A stretch of 32,625 nt of DNA from Betaproteobacteria bacterium (GTDB lineage Bacteria; Pseudomonadota; Gammaproteobacteria; Burkholderiales; Thiobacillaceae). The DNA is taken from NCBI GenBank assembly GCA_020049415.1, contig JAIFKV010000092.1, positions 1 through 32,625 of the forward strand, given 5' to 3'. A model generated the notes under the pieces. The model worked only from the letters and a program-made list of their open reading frames with translations, was not told where the DNA came from and did no database searches. Numbering within the stretch: the stretch's first letter is position 1; each line of letters begins with the position of its first letter. The translations under genes were made by a program, and so were the position numbers. Below, piece after piece: positions 25,222 through 32,625 of the stretch.

Positions 25222-25297
25222 GCAGGCTGGCGGGCTTTGCTGGCCGATAGCGAAAAGCGGCTTTGGCAAGGCGGTTTGTCGCTGAATCTGCCGCAGC
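25222..25297. repeat. Degenerate half-copy of the 23632-23796 palindromic element
   Basis: Aligns gap-free to 23633-23708 with about 54 of 76 identical positions. The alignment includes the shared 12-mer CGATAGCGAAAA and CCGCAGC at the same spacing. The right half is missing. It lies immediately upstream of hda and gives the spurious upstream extension of its frame. Confidence 0.6.
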
Positions 25298-25365
25298 GGA
25301 TGCCAAATTCCGACCTCAAATGGGCGTCGTGGCGGTAATGTGACAGGGTATCGCTATCGCATGGC

Positions 25366-25394
25366 TTGACAGTCGCCTGTCTCCACTCCTAAAT
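25366..25394 (+). promoter_or_regulatory. Candidate nadA promoter, near-leaderless
   Basis: TTGACA (25366-25371) and CTAAAT (25389-25394) are separated by 17 bp. The predicted start site falls at or next to the nadA ATG at 25401, and there is no Shine-Dalgarno between. Leaderless translation would follow if both calls are right. Confidence 0.4.
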
Positions 25395-25400
25395 CACGCC

Positions 25401-26492
25401 ATGAGCGCAGATCTGTTTCCCCCCCTTATTCCCCCCGTTATTCCCGCCCCGCATCCTGTCACCGATGTACCGCCAGTGGTTGAAGAGGTTTTTGCGGTCG
25501 GCGAAGAGGCGGCATTGACCGCCCGTATCAAGACGCTGCTGGTTGAGCGCGATGCGGTTCTGGTGGCGCATTACTACACCTCGGCGGTGTTGCAGAAACT
25601 GGCGGAGGAAACCGGGGGTTGCGTTTCGGATTCGCTGGAAATGGCGCGTTTTGGTCATGCCTCGCAAGCGAAAACGCTGATCGTCGCCGGTGTGCGTTTC
25701 ATGGGGGAGACCGCAAAGATTCTGAATCCGGAGAAACGGGTGTTGATGCCGGATCTTCACGCCGAGTGTTCACTTGATCTGTCCTGCCCGGTGGATGCCT
25801 TCAGCCAGTTTTGTGACGCTCATCCCGATCGCACGGTGGTGGTTTACGCCAACACTTCCGCTGCGGTGAAGGCGCGCGCCGACTGGGTGGTGACTTCCAG
25901 CATCGCGGTCAAGGTTGCGGCCCATCTGCATGCCCAAGGTCACAAGCTGATCTGGGCGCCGGATCGATTTCTCGGCGATTACGTGCGTAAAACGACCGGC
26001 GCCGACATGTTGTTATGGCAAGGCTCTTGCGTGGTACATGAAAAATTCAAGGCTGAAGGCATACGTGCTTTGAAAGTGGAATATCCGGAGTCTGCCGTGT
26101 TGGTGCATCCGGAATCGCCCGCCAGCGTCATTGAACTCGCCGACGTGGTTGGTTCGACCACCCAGTTGATTCGCGCGGCGGCCGAGTTGCCGAACAAGAC
26201 GCTGATTGTCGCCACCGACAATGGCATTTTTCACAAGATGCAACTTGCCGCGCCTGGAAAAACCTTGCTTGAGGCACCCACCGGCGGTACTGGTGCAACC
26301 TGCGTATCATGTGCGCATTGCCCTTGGATGGCGATGAATGGGCTGAAAGGCCTGCTGCGGGTGTTGGAGAGCGGGGCGAATGAAATCGAGGTCGATGCAG
26401 CCATGGGTCGTCGCGCGATCGTCTCGATCAATCGGATGCTGGAATTTGCCGGGCAGACCGGTATTGGAGTCGCCGGCATGAGTGGCGATTGA
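25401..26492 (+). CDS. nadA: Quinolinate synthase
   Basis: 363 aa. Condenses iminoaspartate with dihydroxyacetone phosphate to quinolinate in NAD synthesis, using one [4Fe-4S] cluster. Cluster ligands fit the family: C123 in [11 protein letters not shown]210 in QGSCVVHE, and the [10 protein letters not shown] group at 301-307. Substrate motifs [30 protein letters not shown], and PTGGTGATC are intact. Residues 1-35 are a Pro-rich variable start. It lies next to mscL with a 110-bp gap. nadB and nadC are not in the window. Confidence 0.96.
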   Translation: MSADLFPPLIPPVIPAPHPVTDVPPVVEEVFAVGEEAALTARIKTLLVERDAVLVAHYYTSAVLQKLAEETGGCVSDSLEMARFGHASQAKTLIVAGVRFMGETAKILNPEKRVLMPDLHAECSLDLSCPVDAFSQFCDAHPDRTVVVYANTSAAVKARADWVVTSSIAVKVAAHLHAQGHKLIWAPDRFLGDYVRKTTGADMLLWQGSCVVHEKFKAEGIRALKVEYPESAVLVHPESPASVIELADVVGSTTQLIRAAAELPNKTLIVATDNGIFHKMQLAAPGKTLLEAPTGGTGATCVSCAHCPWMAMNGLKGLLRVLESGANEIEVDAAMGRRAIVSINRMLEFAGQTGIGVAGMSGD

Positions 26493-26602
26493 GTCATTTT
26501 CAGGCGGAAATGATTTAATCCACTGTGCAGTCCGGATAACCCCGCACTCGGTGAAACCATTCAAATTGAATTAGAACGTCTTTTTTAATCAGGAGAAGAA
26601 AT

Positions 26603-27022
26603 ATGAGTTTCATACAGGAATTCAAGGATTTTGCGATGCGCGGCAATGTCGTCGATCTCGCCGTTGGCGTAGTTATCGGCGGAGCCTTTGGCAAGATCGT
26701 TGATTCGCTGGTCAAGGACATCATCATGCCGATGGTGGGCGCGTTGCTTGGCGGCGCTGACTTCAAGCATCTTTATCTCAACCTTGGCGGCACCGCCTAC
26801 GAAAGCCTGGAACTGGCCGAAAAAGCCGGCGCGCCGTTGGTCAAATATGGCGCTTTCATCAACAGCATGGTCGATTTCACCATCATTGCGTTTGCCATTT
26901 TTGTTGCGGTGAAAGCCATCAATAAACTCAAGCGCAAGGAAGAGGCAGCCCCGGCCGCGCCCGCACCAACCCCGGAAGACATCGTATTGCTGCGTGAAAT
27001 TCGTGACGCTCTGAGGAAGTAA
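26603..27022 (+). CDS. mscL: Large-conductance mechanosensitive channel
   Basis: 139 aa, full length. N-terminal amphipathic helix [46 protein letters not shown] with the TM1 pore glycines, a periplasmic loop, TM2 ([18 protein letters not shown]), and a charged C-terminal coiled bundle ([15 protein letters not shown]) are all present. The homopentamer opens under membrane tension and releases solutes on osmotic downshock. AGGAGA lies 7 nt upstream of the ATG. The DUF4197 gene begins 4 nt after the stop, so they form an operon. Confidence 0.97.
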   Translation: MSFIQEFKDFAMRGNVVDLAVGVVIGGAFGKIVDSLVKDIIMPMVGALLGGADFKHLYLNLGGTAYESLELAEKAGAPLVKYGAFINSMVDFTIIAFAIFVAVKAINKLKRKEEAAPAAPAPTPEDIVLLREIRDALRK

Positions 27023-27026
27023 CGAA

Positions 27027-27731
27027 GTGAGCATTCAACGTCGCGGTTTTCTTTTGGCGCTTGCCCTGTTGCCCTGGGCAAGTCGGGCTTCCGCGCAATA
27101 CGCCAGCGCCGATATCGTGGGCGCAATCAGCGCGCCGGAAGCCGCGCAGGCGCTGCGTGACAGTCTCGATCTTGGTGCGCGTAATGCGATCGCCAAGCTG
27201 GGGCGCGAGAACGGCTATTTCGGCGATCCAAAACTAAAGATTGGTTTGCCAAAGAATTTTGCCCGCGCCGATAAATTTCTGCGCGGACTTGGTCATGGTC
27301 AAAAGTTGGATGACCTGATTCTGTCGATGAACCGGGCGGCTGAAAAAGCCGCGCCGCAAGCGCAGGGGTTGGTGCTCGACGCGGTGCGCCAAATGACGCT
27401 TGGCGATGCCCGCAACATCCTGGTCGGTGGCGACACTGCGGCAACCGATTACTTTCGCAAGACAACTGAAAAGGAGTTGGCGGAAACATTGATGCCGGTC
27501 ATCAAATCGGCGACAGAAAAGAGCGATCTGGTACGTTCTTATAACAATCTGGCCAAGGTTTTATCGAAGTTCGGCGTTAAAAGTGAACTTGATACGGTTG
27601 AGCGTTATGTCAACAAAAAGGCGCTTGATGGTATTTACTTTCGTATTGGCGAAGAAGAACGCGGTTTGCGCGCCAACCCGGCGAAATTTACCGGTAGTCT
27701 GCTCGGCAGGGTTTTTAGCTCATTGAAGTAA
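27027..27731 (+). CDS. DUF4197 family exported protein
   Basis: 234 aa from GTG 27027, with GAGGAAG in the mscL tail as ribosome site. The signal peptide is basic (SIQRRGF) then [15 protein letters not shown] with an AxA cleavage site. The mature protein is alpha-helical and matches the DUF4197 pattern: regular [34 protein letters not shown], then [24 protein letters not shown] and a C-terminal [25 protein letters not shown]. The function is unknown. It is probably periplasmic. It shares a transcript with mscL and is followed at once by a MITE-like repeat. Confidence 0.88.
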   Translation: MSIQRRGFLLALALLPWASRASAQYASADIVGAISAPEAAQALRDSLDLGARNAIAKLGRENGYFGDPKLKIGLPKNFARADKFLRGLGHGQKLDDLILSMNRAAEKAAPQAQGLVLDAVRQMTLGDARNILVGGDTAATDYFRKTTEKELAETLMPVIKSATEKSDLVRSYNNLAKVLSKFGVKSELDTVERYVNKKALDGIYFRIGEEERGLRANPAKFTGSLLGRVFSSLK

Positions 27732-27732
27732 A

Positions 27733-27892
27733 GGAACGAGTACGGAATAACCTGGATATTTCTGGTTGCACTGACAAGTGCGCTGCTGCGTTAACGAACC
27801 CTTGCAGGGAATGGCCATGCGGTGTGTTCGTCGCCTGGCATCGCATCCCGCCAGCACACCCATAATGACCCAAATTATTCCGTACTCGTTCC
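27733..27892. repeat. 160-bp MITE-like element with 18-bp perfect terminal inverted repeats
   Basis: GGAACGAGTACGGAATAA (27733-27750) and its exact complement (27875-27892) flank a 124-bp interior with no coding frame. The subterminal 23 bp also pair at about 14 positions. AAA flanks both ends and could be a 3-bp target duplication. It occupies most of the spacer between the DUF4197 gene and the OmpA-family gene. Confidence 0.85.
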
Positions 27893-27966
27893 AAAGCAAG
27901 TCACTGCGGCGACCGGTTTTATCACCCGGCGTCGCTTTTGTTTAATCAAATCGAAAGGTATTTTGA

Positions 27967-29085
27967 ATGCATAAAAAATCAATCATGCTCAGCGGAGTCA
28001 CAGTCGCGCTGCTTTCCATCGGCATCCTGCATGCCCAGGCTGCGGAAACTCCGTATTACAACCCCGCCAATGCCGCTAGTTCGACTGGTTTAACCAGCGG
28101 TTATGAGCTTTTCAAGACCATTGGCTGTCCTGGCCGTGGCATTCTCGAAACGCCATGTGCAGCGCCCGTTGCCCCTGTTGCGCCCGTGGCGCCGAAAGTG
28201 CTCGATAGTGACGGCGACGGTGTCATCGATGGCAATGATCGTTGCCCCGGTACTCCGTCAGGCGCCCCGGTTGATGCGCAAGGCTGTGAACTGGATGGCG
28301 ATAAGGACGGTGTTGTCGATCGTCTGGACAAGTGCCCGACCACGCCGCCCGGTCGCGTGGTGAATGCGCAAGGCTGCGAGCTTGATGGCGACCGCGATGG
28401 TGTAGTTGACGCGCTCGACACCTGCCCAACCACGCCGGCTGGTCGTGCGGTGAATGCACAAGGCTGCGAACTGGATAGCGATGGCGATGGCGTATTCGAC
28501 GCGCTCGACAAGTGCCCGACCACGCCGCCAGGTCGGGTGGTGAATGCGCAAGGCTGCGAACTCGATAGCGATGGGGATGGCGTGGTCGATGCGTTAGACA
28601 AGTGCCCGACCACCCCGGCCGGCCGCACGGTGGACGCGAAAGGCTGCGAAATGGATGGCGATGGTGACGGCATCCTCGACAATGTCGATCAATGCCCGAC
28701 GACGCCAGCGGGCGACCGTGTCGACAGCAAAGGCTGCTCGTTACCCGCAGTGTTCAATCTGATTGGCGTCAACTTCGATACCGCCAAAGATACCTTGCGT
28801 CCGGAGGCCACTGTCATCCTGGACGAGGCTGTCGCCATCCTCAAGCGTTACCCCGGCCTGAAGGTCGAGATTGCCGGTCATACCGATAGCGCGGGCAGTG
28901 ATGACGCCAACCAAAAGTTATCGCAGCAACGCGCTACCGCAGTGATGAATTATTTCATCGACAAGGGCGTCGAGGCTGGCCGGATGAGCGCCAAGGGTTA
29001 TGGCGAAGTGCTGCCGATTGCGGATAACGCAGCGGCCACCGGTCGTTCGAAGAACCGCCGTGTAGAACTGCGCAGCCTCAACTGA
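27967..29085 (+). CDS. OmpA-family outer-membrane protein with thrombospondin type-3-like repeats
   Basis: 372 aa with a cleavable signal peptide (KKSIMLSGVTVALLSIGILHAQA). A short mature segment and an APVAPVAPVAP linker precede six 30-residue repeats (residues 80-259) of the D-x-D-x-DG(V/I)xDxxDxCPxTPxG...GC type. This is a calcium-binding thrombospondin type-3-like pattern with paired Cys. The C-terminal OmpA domain (about 265-372) has VNFDTAKDTLRPEA, EIAGHTDSAGSDDANQKLSQQRA and SKNRRVELR, which bind peptidoglycan. It has no N-terminal beta-barrel, so it is an anchored or peptidoglycan-associated protein and not a porin. A terminator follows. Confidence 0.92.
   Translation: MHKKSIMLSGVTVALLSIGILHAQAAETPYYNPANAASSTGLTSGYELFKTIGCPGRGILETPCAAPVAPVAPVAPKVLDSDGDGVIDGNDRCPGTPSGAPVDAQGCELDGDKDGVVDRLDKCPTTPPGRVVNAQGCELDGDRDGVVDALDTCPTTPAGRAVNAQGCELDSDGDGVFDALDKCPTTPPGRVVNAQGCELDSDGDGVVDALDKCPTTPAGRTVDAKGCEMDGDGDGILDNVDQCPTTPAGDRVDSKGCSLPAVFNLIGVNFDTAKDTLRPEATVILDEAVAILKRYPGLKVEIAGHTDSAGSDDANQKLSQQRATAVMNYFIDKGVEAGRMSAKGYGEVLPIADNAAATGRSKNRRVELRSLN
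28204..28743 (+). repeat. Six tandem 90-bp coding repeats
   Basis: Units start at 28204, 28294, 28384, 28474, 28564 and 28654. Units 2-5 are the most alike; units 1 and 6 are more divergent. High similarity makes copy-number change by slippage or recombination plausible. Confidence 0.9.
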
Positions 29086-29102
29086 GCGTGTGTTGCACCG
29101 AA

Positions 29103-29131
29103 GAAAAAGGCCACTTGAAGTGGCCTTTTTC
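29103..29131. terminator. Bidirectional intrinsic terminator between OmpA-family gene and ubiE
   Basis: GAAAAAGGCCACT and AGTGGCCTTTTTC form a perfect 13-bp stem with a 3-nt loop. A-run and T-run flanks let it serve both convergent genes. Confidence 0.9.
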
Positions 29132-29164
29132 ATGTCACTTACTGGTCACTGCCGGAAACCGGTT

Positions 29165-29902
29165 TCAGATTTTGTAACCCACATGCAAGGCCACCACGCC
29201 TACCGTCATGTTGAAGTAATCGACGCGCTGGAAACCAACCGATTCCATCATGCTTTTCAGCGTTTCCTGATCCGGGTGCATGCGGATGGATTCCGCCAGA
29301 TAGCGATAGCTTTCCGCGTCTTTGGTCACCAGTTCGCCCATGCGCGGCAGCATTTTGAAAGAATACAGGTCATAAAGCGGCGCCAGCGGTTTCCAGACCT
29401 TTGAAAACTCCAGCACCATCAGTTTGCCACCAGGTTTCAGCACGCGACGCATTTCGGCGAGCGCGTCTTCCTTGTGTGTCATGTTGCGCAGGCCAAAGGC
29501 GACGGTGACCAGATCAAAATAATCACTCGGGAACGGTAGTTTTTCCGCGTCGCACTGTGCCACCGGCAACATCAAGCCTTTGTCCAGCATGCGGTCTCGG
29601 CCGACGCCGAGCATGGAGCCGTTGATGTCGGTCAACCAGACTTCACCTGTCGGCCCCGCTTCTTGCGCCAGCAAGCGCGATATGTCGCCGGTACCGCCAG
29701 CGATATCAAGCACTTTGTGACCGGGGCGGATGCGTGCGTGCAAGGCCAAGAATCGTTTCCAGACGCGGTGCAGCCCCATCGACATGAGGTCGTTCATGGC
29801 GTCGTAGCGGTTGGCGACGGAATGGAATACTTCAGCGACCTTGTGGGCCTTTTCTTCCTCGGCGACAGTTTTGAAGCCGAAATGAGTTTGTTTGTCTGAC
29901 AT
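29165..29902 (-). CDS. ubiE: Ubiquinone/menaquinone biosynthesis C-methyltransferase
   Basis: 245 aa from the ATG at 29902 ([26 protein letters not shown]). SAM-dependent Rossmann methyltransferase motifs: [26 protein letters not shown], motif [50 protein letters not shown] and the C-terminal [12 protein letters not shown]. It methylates the 2-polyprenyl-6-methoxy-benzoquinol (and menaquinol) ring. It is the last of a minus-strand run with yggX, TPR and trmL, although a 147-bp spacer from yggX may hold a separate promoter. No Shine-Dalgarno is seen. Confidence 0.97.
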   Translation of the reverse strand: MSDKQTHFGFKTVAEEEKAHKVAEVFHSVANRYDAMNDLMSMGLHRVWKRFLALHARIRPGHKVLDIAGGTGDISRLLAQEAGPTGEVWLTDINGSMLGVGRDRMLDKGLMLPVAQCDAEKLPFPSDYFDLVTVAFGLRNMTHKEDALAEMRRVLKPGGKLMVLEFSKVWKPLAPLYDLYSFKMLPRMGELVTKDAESYRYLAESIRMHPDQETLKSMMESVGFQRVDYFNMTVGVVALHVGYKI

Positions 29903-30049
29903 GGCGGGGGCGGTAAAAAGGGGAGGGTGAAGCGCCTGCCGGCCGGGGCCGGAATCCAGCATTCAGCCTGCTGCTGAAACCTGCTGGACCCCAGGCTGTG
30001 CCGGGGTGACGCGTCTGTGATTCGGCGTTGATCTGATGCGCGCCGCGCC

Positions 30050-30316
30050 TCAGTTGGGTTTGAAGCCTTCAGGCGCGCCGACGCCTTCACCGAAGAAGTA
30101 TTTTTCGGCCTGTTCCATCAGGTATTTGCGATGTTGAATGTCGGCCAGGTTGAGGCGATTCTCGTTGATGATCATGGTTTGCAACTTGATCCAGCCTTGC
30201 CAGGCTTCTTTCGAAATGTTCTCGAACACGCGCTTGCCAAGTTCGCCGGGCAAGGGAGGGAAATCCATACCTTCGGCTTCTCGGCCGAGTTTTACGCACT
30301 GCACCATACGCGCCAT
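30050..30316 (-). CDS. yggX: Fe(2+)-trafficking / oxidative damage protection protein
   Basis: 88 aa, the usual length. The product starts [35 protein letters not shown], with the conserved Cys7. [37 protein letters not shown] is diagnostic of YggX. The protein protects Fe-S clusters and DNA against oxidative damage by limiting free iron. AGGAG lies 7 nt before the ATG. It is possibly co-transcribed with the TPR gene upstream (93-bp gap). Confidence 0.96.
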   Translation of the reverse strand: MARMVQCVKLGREAEGMDFPPLPGELGKRVFENISKEAWQGWIKLQTMIINENRLNLADIQHRKYLMEQAEKYFFGEGVGAPEGFKPN

Positions 30317-30409
30317 TTGTTTACTCCTGGTTTGGTTGAATTGAATCTGGTGGAATCTAAATGAGTGTAATAGATGGTAGTCGCTAGACGAAGTTGCGTC
30401 GAACCCGCA

Positions 30410-30745
30410 TTACTCGCCGGCCAGTTGTTTGTCGATGCGCTTGGCGAATACCGTCATTTCCTTGGCCGCTTGAATATCGCCCTTCGCCTCGGCGGCGGCG
30501 ATGCCCAATCGATAGGTTTCGCGCGCTTCACTCAGTGCGCCGGCTTCGCTCAACGCCTTGCCGAGTAACTTCCAGGCAGCGGAATAACGCGGGTCGAACA
30601 CCAGTGCGGCTTGCAGATGCATGCGGGCTTCTTCCAGGCGATCGAGTTTCAGGCATTCATTGCCGAGTGAATAGCGAAGCAAGGCATTATCCTTGCCTTG
30701 CGCCAACATTTTTTCAAAGGTTTCGAGTGCGCTCATCGGGGTCAT
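30410..30745 (-). CDS. Small TPR-repeat protein
   Basis: 111 aa, soluble, almost entirely TPR-like helices: ALLRYSLGNECLKLDRLEEARMHLQAALVFDPRYSAAWKLLGKALSEAGALSEARETYRLGIAAAEAKGD, about three helix pairs. The GDIQAAKEM near the end repeats the pattern. There is no signal peptide. A second ATG (residue 4) is possible. It serves as a protein-protein interaction module of unknown partner. It often lies near yggX/ubiE in this class of genomes by my recollection, but the function is unassigned. Confidence 0.85.
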   Translation of the reverse strand: MTPMSALETFEKMLAQGKDNALLRYSLGNECLKLDRLEEARMHLQAALVFDPRYSAAWKLLGKALSEAGALSEARETYRLGIAAAEAKGDIQAAKEMTVFAKRIDKQLAGE

Positions 30746-30796
30746 CTTTTAATCGAAGTGAGTGAAATTGGGGCAAGTTCGGCGACTGCAAGTTGT

Positions 30797-31261
30797 TCAG
30801 GCCGCGCCGGCAAAACCTTGCTGACGCCAGGCCTCGAACACCGTAACCGCAACAGCGTTGGATAGATTCAAACTGCGTTGGCTTGGCCGCATTGGCAGAC
30901 GCAGGCGAGCATCGTCGGCGAAGTCGGCCAGCAGATCCGCCGACAAGCCACGTGTTTCCGGCCCGAAGACGAAAACATCGCCCGGTTCAAACGCCACTTC
31001 GGAGAATGGCCGCGATGACTTGGTGGTAAAGGCAAAACGGCGGCGACCTGCCAACGCCCGCAATAAAGCCGGCCAATCTGCATGCACGCTGAGTTCGGCG
31101 TACTCGTGGTAATCGAGTCCGGCGCGGCGTAATTGTTTGTCGGAAAGATCGAACCCCAACGGTTTGACCAGATGCAAACGGCAACCGGTGTTGGCGGAGA
31201 GGCGGATCACATTGCCCGTGTTGGGCGGGATTTCGGGTTCAACCAGAACAATTTCAAACAT
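30797..31261 (-). CDS. trmL: tRNA (cytidine/uridine-34-2'-O)-methyltransferase
   Basis: 154 aa SPOUT (trefoil-knot) methyltransferase. Motifs: EPEIPPNTGNVIRLSANTGCRLHLVKPLGFDL at the N-terminus, FVFGPETRGLSADLL, and the knot RLPMRPSQRSLNLSNAVAVTVFEAWRQ. It methylates the wobble nucleotide of certain leucine tRNAs with SAM. The ATG at 31261 is the only early start and has only a distant GGAG. It is divergent from the mshE gene with a 63-bp spacer and heads the minus-strand run. Confidence 0.95.
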   Translation of the reverse strand: MFEIVLVEPEIPPNTGNVIRLSANTGCRLHLVKPLGFDLSDKQLRRAGLDYHEYAELSVHADWPALLRALAGRRRFAFTTKSSRPFSEVAFEPGDVFVFGPETRGLSADLLADFADDARLRLPMRPSQRSLNLSNAVAVTVFEAWRQQGFAGAA

Positions 31262-31324
31262 ATGGCTTGAGCTATCTCCGCTAACTCGTTAATTTACGCG
31301 GCTACTAAATACTGGAGACCGCAT

Positions 31325-32625
31325 ATGGCGCGGCCCGAGAAGATTCGTTTAGGCGATCTTCTAGTACAGCAAAAGTTGATTTCTCAAGAGCAACTTGGCG
31401 AAGCGCTAGAGAAGCAGCGGCAGTCCGGACGCAAACTGGGGCGCGTTCTGATCGAACACGGCTTTGTCAGCGAAGATCAGATTTCGGGCGCCATCGCCCG
31501 CCAGTTGCAAATTCCGTTCCTGGATTTGCGCCAGATTCATGTCCGTCCCGAGATTGTGCGCCTGCTGCCGGAACAACTGGCGCGCCGTTTTCGCGCCATT
31601 GTCCTCGAACAGCGAGAAAACAAGGTCTTGTTGGCGATGGCCGACCCGACGGATCTGTTTGCCTTCGATGAAATCATCAATCATCTCAACCGCGAAGTGG
31701 AACTGGCGGTCGTCAATGAAGGCGCGTTGCTGCAGTTTGTCGACCGGGTGTATCGGCGCACCGAGGAAATCAGTGAGCTGGCGCGTAATCTGACCGACGA
31801 TCTGGGCGATGAGGTCATCGATTTCGGCGCCCTGGCGGCCACCCAATCGGCGGAAGAAGCGCCGGTCATGCGGCTGCTGCAGACCTTGTTCGAGGACGCC
31901 ATGCAGGTGCGCGCTTCCGACATCCATGTCGAACCGCAGGAACGCAATCTGCAAATTCGCTTCCGCATCGATGGTGTGCTGTCGATCGCCACTGAAGCCG
32001 ATCGCAAGATCGGACCGGCGTTGATCCAGCGGCTGAAGCTGATGGCCGATCTGGATATCGCCGAGAAACGTTTGCCGCAGGATGGCCGTTTCATTTTGCG
32101 TTTGAAGCAGCGCTCGATCGATGTGCGCATGTCGACCATACCGACCCAGTTTGGCGAATCCGCCGTGCTGCGTTTGCTTACCGGCGCTGGTCAGGCCGGG
32201 CTGGCCGACCTGGGCATGCGCGCCAACCACTTCGAGCGCTTCAGCAGGTTGATTCACCGGCCGCATGGCTTGGTGCTGGTCACTGGCCCGACCGGGTCGG
32301 GAAAAACCACCACCCTTTACGCCGCGTTGTCTGATCTGAATACGCCGGAACGAAAAATTCTGACGGTGGAAGACCCGGTCGAATATCGGCTGGCGGGTAT
32401 CAACCAGGTTCAGGCCAACGACAAGATCGATCTCACTTTTGCCCGTGCCTTGCGCGCTTTTTTGCGGCAAGACCCGGACATTATTCTGCTCGGCGAAATG
32501 CGCGATGCGGAAACCGCTCAGATCGCCCTGCGCGCCGCGCTCACCGGCCATCTGGTGTTGTCCACCCTGCACACCAACGACGCGCCTTCCGCCGCCGCGC
32601 GTCTGATGGACATGGGCGCGCCAGC
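31325..32625 (+). CDS. mshE: MSHA-type/T2SS secretion ATPase with c-di-GMP-binding MshEN domain (partial)
   Basis: The ATG at 31325 has TGGAGA 5-6 nt upstream. The frame is open to the right edge (433 codons seen). The N-terminus RLGDLLVQQKLISQEQLGEALEKQRQSGRKLGRVLIEHGFVSEDQ has the RLGxxL...Q...LGxxL repeat pattern of the MshEN cyclic-di-GMP domain. A GspE/PilB ATPase core follows: ASDIHVEPQ, Walker A GPTGSGKTTTLYAAL, the Asp box TVEDPVEYR, Walker B DPDIILLGEMRDAETA, and the His box LSTLHTNDAPSA. The GRDLGEMRD-type Walker B has GEMRD in place of GEIRD. It powers pilus assembly. PilB or GspE itself is the alternative. Confidence 0.9.
   Translation, partial: MARPEKIRLGDLLVQQKLISQEQLGEALEKQRQSGRKLGRVLIEHGFVSEDQISGAIARQLQIPFLDLRQIHVRPEIVRLLPEQLARRFRAIVLEQRENKVLLAMADPTDLFAFDEIINHLNREVELAVVNEGALLQFVDRVYRRTEEISELARNLTDDLGDEVIDFGALAATQSAEEAPVMRLLQTLFEDAMQVRASDIHVEPQERNLQIRFRIDGVLSIATEADRKIGPALIQRLKLMADLDIAEKRLPQDGRFILRLKQRSIDVRMSTIPTQFGESAVLRLLTGAGQAGLADLGMRANHFERFSRLIHRPHGLVLVTGPTGSGKTTTLYAALSDLNTPERKILTVEDPVEYRLAGINQVQANDKIDLTFARALRAFLRQDPDIILLGEMRDAETAQIALRAALTGHLVLSTLHTNDAPSAAARLMDMGAP

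Noticed and set aside
31406..32572. 388-codon frame antisense to mshE
   Set aside because: Gln/Arg/His-rich shadow of the ATPase frame, which has all motifs of the GspE family.

Overview
The window looks like a chromosomal segment of a betaproteobacterium with moderately high GC. The gene order and protein types (single-cysteine DksA, MshE-type ATPase, aroB-dgt linkage, a class II ribonucleotide reductase, rubrerythrin next to an Fe-S protein) best fit Nitrosomonadales/Gallionellaceae-like, microaerophilic or facultatively anaerobic bacteria. This placement is inferred from protein character and was not tested by a search. Most of the window is dense housekeeping sequence, broken by a few short accessory inserts and palindromic repeats.

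Layout. 1-2000: a minus-strand pair of rubrerythrin and Fe-S protein (oxidative stress), then a lipoprotein. 2100-4905: a multi-TM sensor histidine kinase translationally coupled to a NarL-type response regulator. 5008-5548: a conserved hypothetical gene coupled to a possible 36-aa upstream ORF. 5817-8718: a B12-dependent ribonucleotide reductase (nrdJ) behind two tandem NrdR boxes spaced 32 bp apart. 8825-10795: divergent xthA and aroB. 10809-14336: an accessory patch around dgt. A hipBA module sits in front of dgt with an ATGA overlap, and a vapBC-type module sits directly behind it, flanked by a second, about 90% identical copy of the dgt 3' end. 14512-16756: a REPIN-like hairpin, a HIT protein and a Pit phosphate transporter. 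16843-21082: recQ, metA, dksA. 21225-23165: a PDC-sensor protein, a small gene with a sigma-54-type promoter, and thioredoxin. 23251-25196: hda coupled to a glycosyltransferase-like gene that carries an in-frame 165-bp palindromic repeat. 25401-27731: nadA, mscL and a DUF4197 gene. 27733-27892: a MITE-like element. 27967-29085: an OmpA-family protein with six 90-bp calcium-binding-type repeats. 29165-31261: ubiE, yggX, a TPR protein and trmL on the minus strand. 31325-end: the start of mshE.

No large novel system (CRISPR, prophage, BGC) is visible. The most unusual material is small-scale. (a) A palindromic mobile repeat inserted in exact codon phase adds 55 residues to a glycosyltransferase, and a decayed half-copy of the same repeat lies upstream of hda in the same operon. 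(b) A duplicated dgt terminus brackets a toxin-antitoxin pair. (c) The PIN toxin of that pair has lost its ATG through what looks like one substitution in the antitoxin/toxin overlap. (d) A HipA kinase is translationally coupled to a dNTPase, behind a 35-bp nested-palindrome operator.
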